DNA of 33,699 bases from an uncultured bacterium (GTDB lineage: Bacteria; Bacillota; Clostridia; Oscillospirales; Oscillospiraceae), in assembly GCA_949293165.1 (NCBI GenBank), contig CASFCW010000013.1, forward strand, positions 1 to 33,699, read 5' to 3'. The notes beneath the pieces were generated by a model. It was not told the DNA's origin. It did no database searches and saw nothing but the letters and a program-made list of their open reading frames with translations. The first letter of the stretch is position 1. Each line of letters opens with the position of its first letter. Of the stretch, positions 25,246 to 33,699 are shown piece after piece. The position numbers and the translations under genes were made by a program.

Positions 25246-26328
25246 TCAGCCTCCAAACCGCCGGGCCAGCAGCGCCAGCAGGTCGGCCCGCTCCATGGGG
25301 TTGACCCTGGCCCGGCCCAGCGCCTCCAGCACCACCAGGCGGATGGCCCCGCCGGCGTTCTTTTTGTCCAGGCCCACCGCCTCCTCCATCACCGGCCAGG
25401 GGCAGGGCAAGGAGGTGGGCAGGCCGTAGGCGGACAGCACCCGGGCAATCTCCCCCTCCGTCTCCGGCGGGGTGATACCCAGCTGGGCCCCCAGCCAGGC
25501 GGCCTGGCACATGCCGGCGGCCACCCCCTGGCCGTGGGTGCAGTCCTGGAAGTTGCCCGCCAGCTCGAAGGCATGGCCCACGGTGTGGCCGAAATTCAGG
25601 GTCATCCGCTCCCCGGTGTCCCGCTCGTCCCGGAGCACCACCTGCCGTTTCAGGTCGCAGCAGGTGTAAATCACATCTTCAATGTGGGCCATGACCCCGG
25701 CCCGGCTCCCCCATCCGGCCAGGGCATCAAAAAAGGCCCGGTCCCGGATGCAGCCGTACTTGATGACCTCTGCCATGCCGTCGGAGAAGGTGCGGTCGGT
25801 GAGGCTGTCCAGCACCTCCGGGTCAATGAGCACCCCCTTGGGCTGCCAGAAGGCCCCGGCCAGGTTTTTCCCGGCCTGGAGGTCAATGGCTACCTTACCG
25901 CCCACAGAGGAGTCCACCTGGGCCAGGAGGGTAGTGGGGATCTGGATGTAATCCACCCCCCGGAGGGCCGTGGCGGCGGCAAAGCCCGCCAGGTCCCCCA
26001 CCACGCCGCCGCCCAGGGCAATCACGGCGTCGGTGCGGGTGAGCCGGGCGGCCATCATGACCTCCCACAGCTGGCTGAGCCGCTCCACCGACTTGCTCTC
26101 CTCCCCGGCGGGGACGGTGTGGACGGTGCAGCCCAGCCCGGCCTGGGTCAGGCTGGCCTCCACCTGGGCGGCATACAGGGGGCCCACATGGCTGTCGGTC
26201 ACCACAAAGACCTGGGCTGCCTTGGGCAGCAGGGCCCGGCACCGCTCCCCCGCCCGGCTGAGCAGTCCCCGCTCAATTTCAATGTCATAAGCCCGTCCGG
26301 GCAGATCCACCGTGAGAACCTTTTTCAT
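25246..26328 (-). CDS. aroB: 3-dehydroquinate synthase
   Basis: AroB cyclises DAHP to 3-dehydroquinate with NAD and a divalent metal. The 360-residue product has the NAD site ALGGGVVGDLAGFAA (near 104-118), PTTLLAQVDSSVGGKVAID, SDGMAEVIKYG and the metal-binding LNFGHTVGHAFE (near 244-255). The start ATG overlaps the tyrA stop by 3 to 4 bases (ATGA), indicating translational coupling. Confidence 0.96.
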   Translation of the reverse strand: MKKVLTVDLPGRAYDIEIERGLLSRAGERCRALLPKAAQVFVVTDSHVGPLYAAQVEASLTQAGLGCTVHTVPAGEESKSVERLSQLWEVMMAARLTRTDAVIALGGGVVGDLAGFAAATALRGVDYIQIPTTLLAQVDSSVGGKVAIDLQAGKNLAGAFWQPKGVLIDPEVLDSLTDRTFSDGMAEVIKYGCIRDRAFFDALAGWGSRAGVMAHIEDVIYTCCDLKRQVVLRDERDTGERMTLNFGHTVGHAFELAGNFQDCTHGQGVAAGMCQAAWLGAQLGITPPETEGEIARVLSAYGLPTSLPCPWPVMEEAVGLDKKNAGGAIRLVVLEALGRARVNPMERADLLALLARRFGG

Positions 26329-27158
26329 TCCGCGTCCACCTTCTCCTTACAAATCCGGCCCTCCGCCAGCAGGGTGCACAGCCGGTCGCCGTTGCCCTGC
26401 TCCAGAGCCTGCTGGTACTCCTGGAGGTACCCAATCATCCGGTTCAGCTCCTCCAGCAGGTAGTCCCGGTTTTCCAAAAACAGGTCCGTCCACATGGCCT
26501 CGTTCAGCCAGGCCACCCGGGTGAGATCCCGGTAGCTGCCGGCGGAATACCCCTTGTGGGTCTGGGCCCGGGGGCTTTTTACGTAGGCGTTGGAAATCAC
26601 ATGGCACATCTGGGAGGTGTAGGCGATCATCCCGTCGTGGTGCTCCGCCGTGGTGACGGTGATGTGGCTGAACCCGGCTGGGGCCAGCAAATTCTTCACC
26701 CGGTCCAGCAGGTAGATGTCGTCCCCGTTGGGGGGCACCACTACCATGGGCGCGCCCTGGAACATGTCCGCCTTGCTCTTGGCATAGCCGGAATACTGGG
26801 TGCCCGCCATGGGATGCCCGCCTACAAAGGTGAAGCCGTATTGCTCCGCCAGGGAAAAGCCCAGCTGGCAGATCCGGCGCTTCACGCCGCAGCAGTCCAT
26901 CACCAGGGTCTCCTTGGGGATGGAGGGGGCCATCTTCTGCAAATATTCCTCCGACACCTGGGGATAGAGGGCCACCAGAAGCAGCTCGCACTCCTTGACG
27001 GTGGCCTCATTCAGCTCCCCCGCCAGGGTGCCCTCCATCTGGGCAAAATCCTGCACCACCCGGTTGCCGTCGTAACCGTAAACCGTGGCTCCCGCCTTGG
27101 CATAGGCCCGGGCCAGGGAGCCGCCAATCAGGCCCAGTCCCGCGATTCCAACCACCAT
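26325..27158 (-). CDS. tyrA: Prephenate dehydrogenase
   Basis: TyrA oxidatively decarboxylates prephenate to 4-hydroxyphenylpyruvate for Tyr synthesis. The 277-residue product has an N-terminal NAD fold (VVGIAGLGLIGGSLARAYA, GXGXXG), a GGHPMAGTQYSGY motif with the catalytic His (near 114) and a helical C-terminal domain. There is no ACT domain and no fused chorismate mutase, so feedback control is not evident in this polypeptide. It starts at 27158, 15 bases after the DAHP synthase gene, with GGGAGGGA before the ATG. Confidence 0.94.
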   Translation of the reverse strand: MVVGIAGLGLIGGSLARAYAKAGATVYGYDGNRVVQDFAQMEGTLAGELNEATVKECELLLVALYPQVSEEYLQKMAPSIPKETLVMDCCGVKRRICQLGFSLAEQYGFTFVGGHPMAGTQYSGYAKSKADMFQGAPMVVVPPNGDDIYLLDRVKNLLAPAGFSHITVTTAEHHDGMIAYTSQMCHVISNAYVKSPRAQTHKGYSAGSYRDLTRVAWLNEAMWTDLFLENRDYLLEELNRMIGYLQEYQQALEQGNGDRLCTLLAEGRICKEKVDAE

Positions 27159-27173
27159 GGTCTGTTCCCTCCC

Positions 27174-28184
27174 TTACCCCAGCTGCTGAACGGTCTGACG
27201 GATCTGGAACACGCACCGGGCCACGTCGTCAAACTGCTCCGGCCGCAGGGACTGGGCGCCGTCGCACAGGGCATGGGGCGGATCGTTGTGGACCTCGATA
27301 ATCAGTCCGTCGGCGCCGCAGGCGGTGGCCGCCAGGGCCATAGGCTTCACATACCGGGCCACGCCGGTGGCGTGGCTGGGGTCCACCACCACAGGCAGAT
27401 GGGTCAGCTCGTGGAGGGCGGGCACGGCGGACAGATCCAGGGTGTTGCGGGTGGTGGTCTCGAAGGTACGCACCCCCCGCTCGCAGAGGATCACGTTCTC
27501 GTTGCCCCCCGCCATCACATACTCGGCGCTCATCAGCAGCTCCTTCAGGGTGTTGGCCAGGCCCCGCTTCAGCAGCACCGGCTTGCGGATGCGGCCCAGC
27601 TCCTTGAGCAGCTCAAAATTCTGCATGTTCCGGGCCCCCACCTGGATCACATCCACGTCCTCGAACAGGGGCAGGTGGTTGGCGTTCATGATCTCGGTGA
27701 CGATGGGCAGGCCGGTCTCCCGCTTGGCCTCCAGCAGCAGCTCGATGCCGTCGGCCTTCAGGCCCTGGAAGTCATAGGGGGAGGTACGGGGCTTGAAGGC
27801 GCCGCCCCGGAGCATGGTGGCGCCGGCGGCCTTCACGCTCTTAGCCACGGAGATAATCTGTTCCCGGCTCTCCACAGAGCAGGGCCCGGCAATCATAGCG
27901 AAGTGGCCGGCGCCGATCTTCTGATCCCCCACGGAAATCACAGAGTCCTGGGGATGGAACTTCCGGTTGCTGCTCTTGAAGGGCTCAGACACCCGCTTGA
28001 CGCCCTCCACAATGTCCAGCCCGCTGATCAGCTCCTCATCCAGCTTGCTGGTGTCCCCGATGACGCCGATGATGGTGGCGTAGTCGCCGGCGGAGACATG
28101 GGTGCGGAGGTTCTGGGACTCAATCCAGGAGATGAGATCCCGGATGCGTTCTTCCTTGGTGTTCTGCTTGACAATGATAATCAT
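27174..28184 (-). CDS. aroF: DAHP synthase, type I-beta
   Basis: This enzyme condenses PEP and erythrose 4-phosphate, the committed step into the pathway. The 336-residue product starts with a ferredoxin-like regulatory domain (about 1-70: MIIIVKQNTKEERIRDL) typical of the I-beta subclass of Bacillus/Thermotoga kind, followed by the barrel: IAGPCSVESREQI, LRGGAFKPRTSPYDFQG, QVGARNMQNFELL and VVVDPSHATG. No chorismate mutase is fused. ATG at 28184 has GGAAAGGAAG before it; upstream codons in frame lie inside the attenuator terminator. It is the first enzyme gene of the operon and the direct target of the leader. Confidence 0.95.
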   Translation of the reverse strand: MIIIVKQNTKEERIRDLISWIESQNLRTHVSAGDYATIIGVIGDTSKLDEELISGLDIVEGVKRVSEPFKSSNRKFHPQDSVISVGDQKIGAGHFAMIAGPCSVESREQIISVAKSVKAAGATMLRGGAFKPRTSPYDFQGLKADGIELLLEAKRETGLPIVTEIMNANHLPLFEDVDVIQVGARNMQNFELLKELGRIRKPVLLKRGLANTLKELLMSAEYVMAGGNENVILCERGVRTFETTTRNTLDLSAVPALHELTHLPVVVDPSHATGVARYVKPMALAATACGADGLIIEVHNDPPHALCDGAQSLRPEQFDDVARCVFQIRQTVQQLG

Positions 28185-28261
28185 ATGACTCTTCCTTTCC
28201 GTGGGCCCAGGGCCCCGATATGCACTGTTCCGCTTCGAATGGAGATCCGCGGCGCAGCAAA

Positions 28262-28299
28262 AGAAAAAACCTGCGGCGAAGTGTTCCTTCACCGCAGGT
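28262..28299 (-). terminator. Attenuator terminator before the aro operon
   Basis: On the minus strand ACCTGCGGTGAAG (28299-28287) pairs with 28281-28269 over 13 base pairs (one G-U), closing a GAACA loop, followed by TTTTTTCTTTT. It lies between the leader peptide stop (28324) and the DAHP synthase start (28184), so termination here would shut off the whole operon. Confidence 0.9.
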
Positions 28300-28323
28300 C
28301 TGAATCCATCCAAATTCCCCCGG

Positions 28324-28434
28324 TCACGCCAGGGAGGGGAGGGGTTTCGTTGCAGCAGAAAACACTTTTACCTTTTTCGCACTAAAGCCAAAAAAGTAAA
28401 AGTAGCTAAAGTAGAACGCTGCAAACCGCTTCAT
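28324..28434 (-). CDS. Phe/Tyr-rich leader peptide
   Basis: A 36-residue frame starts at ATG 28434 and stops at TGA 28324. Residues 7-17 read FYFSYFYFFGF: six Phe and three Tyr in eleven positions, like pheL of enteric bacteria. AAGGAGAGGAG lies about 12 bases before the ATG, and a good promoter lies 38 bases further upstream. The Phe/Tyr codons sit inside a nested hairpin: 28418-28424 (TTGCAGC) pairs with 28350-28356, and 28391-28403 pairs with 28364-28377 with one bulge. A terminator follows 25 bases after the stop. The peptide is inferred to sense charged Phe- and Tyr-tRNA by ribosome stalling. I did not find an unambiguous antiterminator pairing. Confidence 0.85.
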   Translation of the reverse strand: MKRFAAFYFSYFYFFGFSAKKVKVFSAATKPLPSLA

Positions 28435-28471
28435 TTGGTGGTCTTTCTCCTCTCCTTGTGTGGTTGGGTTT

Positions 28472-28500
28472 ATGTTAGCACTTTACCCGGATGATGTCAA
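28472..28500 (-). promoter_or_regulatory. Sigma-A promoter of the aromatic operon
   Basis: Consensus TTGACA (28500-28495) and TAACAT (28477-28472) are 17 bases apart. Transcription would begin near 28465, giving a leader of about 200 bases up to the attenuator terminator. The stretch 28501-28573 shows no gene. Confidence 0.85.
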
Positions 28501-28573
28501 CGGGAGAAAAGTGGACTGTTTCGCCAAAATCATACCGTTTTTTTCAGGCGTGTTTATTCAATATCCATGAATT

Positions 28574-29404
28574 TTAATGCTTTCTCCCCAGCTGCCAGAA
28601 GGCCACGGCGCTGGCCGCGGCCACATTGAGGGAATCCACGCCGTGGGCCATGGGGATCATCACCGTGTAATCGCAGCGGGCGATGGTCTCCCGGGACAAG
28701 CCGTCCCCTTCGGTGCCCAGCACCACAGCCAGGCGGGGAAGCGCCGCCAGAACCGGGTCGTCCACCGGCCGGGCCGCCGGGTTCAGCGCCATGGCCGCCG
28801 TCTGGAATCCCATGGCTTTCAGGCGGCTGAGCCCTGGCTCAGGCCATTGGCCGGCCTCCTCCCCCACCACCGTCCAGGGGATTTGAAACACCGTGCCCAT
28901 GCTCACCCGTACCGCCCGGCGGTGAAGGGGGTCGCAGCAGGTGGGGGTGACCAGCACCCCGTCCATGCCCAGGGCGGCGGCGGAGCGGAAGATGGCCCCC
29001 ACATTGGTGGGGTCCACAATGCCCTCCAGCACCGCCAACCGCCGGGCATTCCCGCACATAGCCTCCACCCCCGGCAAAGCCGGCCGGCGCATGGCGCACA
29101 GCACCCCCCGGGTCAGTTCATACCCGGTGAGGGCGGCCAGCACCTCCCGGGGGCCGGTATACACCGGGATGTCCGGGCAGCGGGCCAGGAGGGGCGCCGC
29201 GTCCCCCTGGATGTGCCGCCGCTCCATGAGCATGGACACCGGCTCATACCCGGCGTCCAGGGCATGGCCAATCACCTTGGGGCTTTCCGCGATAAACAGC
29301 CCCTGTCCCAGCCGCCTCCGGCTGCGGAGCTGGGCCTGGGTCAGGCGGGCATAGACATCCAGCTCCGGCGCCTCCAGGCTGGATATGGGTATAATCCGCT
29401 CCAT
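28574..29404 (-). CDS. TrmH/SpoU-family RNA 2'-O-methyltransferase
   Basis: This SPOUT-family enzyme methylates a ribose in rRNA or tRNA using SAM. The 276-residue product has an N-terminal substrate-binding domain (about 1-110, with GLFIAESPKVIGHAL) and a C-terminal knotted domain: LEGIVDPTNVGAIFRSAAALG (motif 1, Asn and Arg catalytic), VVLGTEGDGLSRETI (motif 2) and IPMAHGVDSLNVAAASAVAFW (motif 3). The true RNA target cannot be told from sequence. ATG at 29404 lies 2 bases after the dehydrogenase stop, so the two are cotranscribed and probably coupled; the ribosome site is weak. Confidence 0.9.
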   Translation of the reverse strand: MERIIPISSLEAPELDVYARLTQAQLRSRRRLGQGLFIAESPKVIGHALDAGYEPVSMLMERRHIQGDAAPLLARCPDIPVYTGPREVLAALTGYELTRGVLCAMRRPALPGVEAMCGNARRLAVLEGIVDPTNVGAIFRSAAALGMDGVLVTPTCCDPLHRRAVRVSMGTVFQIPWTVVGEEAGQWPEPGLSRLKAMGFQTAAMALNPAARPVDDPVLAALPRLAVVLGTEGDGLSRETIARCDYTVMIPMAHGVDSLNVAAASAVAFWQLGRKH

Positions 29405-29406
29405 CC

Positions 29407-30396
29407 TTACAGCCCGTTGACCACGTTGGCCGGGCGCTCCCCCCGGGCCATGGCCGCCGCGGAGGCCCACATATTCCCGTGGGCCCTGGCAAAGGAGCTG
29501 GCGGTGATCCCCCCCAGATGGGGGGCGTAAACCACCCGCTCCGCCGCCTCAGGGGGCAGATCCACCAACGGATGGTCGGCGGGGGTGGGCTCGGGCGCCA
29601 GCACGTCAAAGCCGGCTCCGCCCAGCCGTCCTTCAATCAGCGCCCGGCGCACCGCCTGGTTGTCCACCAGATCCCCCCGGGCCGTATTGATGAGGATGGC
29701 CCCCGGCCGGACCCTGGCCAGCAGCTCGTCGTTCACCATCCCCCTGGTCTCCGGGGTGACGGCGCAGTGGAGGGACAGAATGTCGCAGGCGGCAAACAGC
29801 TCCCCCAGCGGCAGATAGGTAACCTGAAACTCCGCCTCCACCTCCGGGGAACGGCGGTGGGGGGCATAGTAATACAGCTTGCACCCGAAGGGCAGCAGCC
29901 GTCTGGCCGCCGCCTGGGCGATGTCGCCAAACCCCACCAGGCCCACGGAGCAGTCCCCCAGCTCCCGGCCTCCGGCGGCCATGATGTGCTCCTTGAACTG
30001 GATCTGGTGCCCGGCCCGTACCGCCCGGTCGCCGGTAACCCCAAAGCGGAGGCACATCAGCATCAGCATCACCGCCATCTCGCTGGTGGGGGCGGCGTTG
30101 CACCCCTTGTTGTTGCAGACAAAAATCCCCCGCTCCCTGGCTGCCTGGAGATCAATGGCGTTATAGGCCACTCCCTCGGAATGGACCATCCTCAAATTGG
30201 GCATCCGGTCCAGCAATGCCCCGTCTACAGGGGAGATGGCATCCACAAACAGAAGCTCCGCGTCCCTATGCTCGGGAAACATGGTGGCCAGCTCCACCCG
30301 TCTGGGGCAGAAAACCGGCTCCAGCCCAGCATCAGCCACGTAATCCGGCATATCCCTGCGATACCGCTCCTCGTTTCCCCAAAGCAATACCTTCAT
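29407..30396 (-). CDS. D-isomer-specific 2-hydroxyacid dehydrogenase
   Basis: The product is an NAD(P)-linked dehydrogenase of the D-lactate/phosphoglycerate dehydrogenase family, 329 residues. Features: an N-terminal substrate domain, GLVGFGDIAQAAARRLLPFG (near 150-170, Rossmann GXGXXA), LHCAVTPETRGMVNDELL, INTARGDLVD with the catalytic Arg, and APHLGG with the catalytic His. The substrate is unknown; phosphoglycerate dehydrogenase is possible but no ACT domain is present. ATG at 30396 follows GGAAGGGG by 6 bases. It is the first gene of a two-gene operon with the methyltransferase. Confidence 0.88.
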   Translation of the reverse strand: MKVLLWGNEERYRRDMPDYVADAGLEPVFCPRRVELATMFPEHRDAELLFVDAISPVDGALLDRMPNLRMVHSEGVAYNAIDLQAARERGIFVCNNKGCNAAPTSEMAVMLMLMCLRFGVTGDRAVRAGHQIQFKEHIMAAGGRELGDCSVGLVGFGDIAQAAARRLLPFGCKLYYYAPHRRSPEVEAEFQVTYLPLGELFAACDILSLHCAVTPETRGMVNDELLARVRPGAILINTARGDLVDNQAVRRALIEGRLGGAGFDVLAPEPTPADHPLVDLPPEAAERVVYAPHLGGITASSFARAHGNMWASAAAMARGERPANVVNGL

Positions 30397-30431
30397 AACA
30401 ATCCCCTTCCGCAGCAGTTTCATACGGCTTC

Positions 30432-30460
30432 ATTCTACTATATCTGCCGGGAAGATTCAA
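30432..30460 (-). promoter_or_regulatory. Sigma-A-type promoter of the dehydrogenase operon
   Basis: On the minus strand TTGAAT (30460-30455) and TAGAAT (30437-30432) are 17 bases apart. The first CIRCE element lies about 20 bases upstream of it. Confidence 0.65.
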
Positions 30461-30479
30461 GACGCCCCAATCCCCCCTT

Positions 30480-30506
30480 TTAGCACTCGTATTATCAGAG
30501 TGCTAA
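30480..30506. promoter_or_regulatory. CIRCE operator 1 (HrcA site), perfect
   Basis: TTAGCACTC (30480-30488), a 9-base spacer and GAGTGCTAA (30498-30506) match the CIRCE consensus exactly. HrcA represses class I heat-shock genes through this site. It is upstream of both the clpB promoters and the divergent dehydrogenase promoter. Confidence 0.95.
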
Positions 30507-30528
30507 AATTTACAATTTGTTCTTCCTT

Positions 30529-30557
30529 TTGACGCATATCGTTCATAGTCCTATGGT
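30529..30557 (+). promoter_or_regulatory. Upstream promoter of clpB
   Basis: TTGACG (30529-30534) and TATGGT (30552-30557) are 17 bases apart, between the two CIRCE elements. Confidence 0.55.
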
Positions 30558-30600
30558 ATCCTGTGCAAGGTGAGGTTACAAAGGTTTTTCAAAAAAACTC

Positions 30601-30629
30601 TTGAAAAAACGCGGGTTCCGATGTATCCT
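30601..30629 (+). promoter_or_regulatory. Downstream promoter of clpB
   Basis: TTGAAA (30601-30606) and TATCCT (30624-30629) are 17 bases apart. The second CIRCE begins 5 bases after the -10, the classic place for HrcA repression. Confidence 0.65.
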
Positions 30630-30633
30630 TACA

Positions 30634-30660
30634 TTAGCACTTAGCATTATAGAGTGCTAA
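30634..30660. promoter_or_regulatory. CIRCE operator 2 (HrcA site), one mismatch
   Basis: TTAGCACTT (30634-30642), a 9-base spacer and GAGTGCTAA (30652-30660) match CIRCE with one base off. It covers the expected transcription start of the downstream clpB promoter. Confidence 0.92.
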
Positions 30661-30704
30661 TTCAATCGTTAATCTATGAAACCATGATAAGGAGGTTTCG
30701 TTCT

Positions 30705-33314
<2,610 letters not shown>

Positions 33315-33330
33315 AACAAGATAAAAGGAT

Positions 33331-33363
33331 AAAATCCCGGATACAAACTGTATCCGGGATTTT
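33331..33363 (+). terminator. Intrinsic terminator after clpB
   Basis: AAAATCCCGGATACA (33331-33345) pairs perfectly with 33349-33363 around AAC, followed by a T-rich stretch. It belongs to the AT-rich right-end segment. Confidence 0.9.
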
Positions 33364-33440
33364 GTTTTGTGCTTTTATCGGGAAGATTCTTGTGATACAA
33401 TAAAAAGAAACGAACACTATCATATTACGGAGAAAATAGA

Positions 33441-33699
33441 ATGGCAAAGAAACAACGACTGGACAAGGCAATCGCAATGCAGGGCTCTCTTTCCCGCAGC
33501 GAGGTTAAAACACTCATCCGCAAGGGTGCGGTAACGGTGAACGGACAGGTGGTAAAAAATGCAGATTTCGGTGTCGATTTTGACAGCGATACCGTAGCGG
33601 TGCAGGGGAAGGAACTTTCCTTAAGTATGCACATCTACCTGATGCTCAATAAACCAAAAGGGGTCGTCAGCGCAAGCGAGGACAAAAAACTGCCGACAG
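33441..33699 (+). CDS. rsuA: 16S rRNA pseudouridine synthase, RsuA family (5' part)
   Basis: RsuA-family enzymes make pseudouridine in rRNA (position 516 of 16S rRNA for RsuA). The 86 residues present show an S4 RNA-binding domain (RLDKAIAMQGSLSRSEVKTL and VTVNGQVVKNADF) and the start of the catalytic domain (YLMLNKPKGVVSASED). The gene runs off the window. ATG at 33441 follows CGGAG by 9 bases; a TACAAT -10 box at 33396-33401 may belong to its promoter, with a poor -35. Codon use is AT-rich like the end of clpB, so this gene probably belongs to the other source genome. Confidence 0.88.
   Translation, partial: MAKKQRLDKAIAMQGSLSRSEVKTLIRKGAVTVNGQVVKNADFGVDFDSDTVAVQGKELSLSMHIYLMLNKPKGVVSASEDKKLPT

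Noticed and set aside
28200-28500. T-box or other riboswitch upstream of the DAHP synthase gene
   Set aside because: No T-box motif or specifier layout is visible, while a Phe/Tyr-rich peptide and a terminator explain the leader.

Overview
The bulk of the window (about 410 to 32,870) reads as one GC-rich, low-GC-Gram-positive-type chromosome. The inference is to a clostridial gut anaerobe of the Oscillospiraceae kind (Flavonifractor/Lawsonibacter-like). It rests on strong GGAGG ribosome sites, gene orders gdpP-rplI-dnaB and tilS-hpt-ftsH as in Firmicutes, CIRCE heat-shock operators and a SpoIIQ-like M23 protein. No database search was possible. Both ends look foreign to this chromosome. Bases 1-409 carry a Bacteroidota-style gene fragment joined in frame to a clostridial secreted protein. 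From about 32,870 onward the codon use turns abruptly AT-rich in the middle of clpB and stays so through the rsuA-like gene at the edge. Both are probably assembly joins, or less likely recombination.

Layout. 1-838 (minus): chimeric secreted protein. 1,015-2,725: trans-translation and folding block (smpB, ppiB, tmRNA with encoded CCA and terminator). 2,726-7,400: an AT-rich accessory island directly behind the tmRNA, with an intact IS3-family transposase, a complete retron (promoter, msr-msd RNA, NDT-like effector, reverse transcriptase) and one unrecognised gene. 7,617-11,878: AI-2E-family permease, SpoIIQ-like M23 protein, M16 peptidase, TrmO-like methyltransferase. 12,018-20,158: housekeeping plus-strand run gdpP-rplI-dnaB-tilS-hpt-ftsH. 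20,155-28,500 (minus): an eight-gene aromatic amino acid operon. 28,574-30,460 (minus): an rRNA/tRNA 2'-O-methyltransferase and a D-2-hydroxyacid dehydrogenase. 30,480-33,363: clpB behind two CIRCE operators. 33,441-end: start of rsuA.

How genes work together. The retron has the same order and protein sizes as the type II-A retron Ec86 (Retron-Eco1): non-coding RNA, nucleoside-deoxyribosyltransferase-like effector, reverse transcriptase. The RNA shows an 11-bp a1/a2 pairing, an msr hairpin and a long msd hairpin, and its predicted transcription start falls on the first base of a1. The aromatic operon encodes all seven shikimate-pathway activities (shikimate dehydrogenase and kinase fused in one polypeptide) plus the Phe and Tyr branch enzymes. 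It is preceded by a good sigma-A promoter, an unannotated 36-residue Phe/Tyr-rich leader peptide and a strong intrinsic terminator, which is the layout of a ribosome-mediated attenuator.

The strongest items for follow-up are the retron, the Phe/Tyr attenuator, the AroE-AroK fusion and the two chimeric joins.
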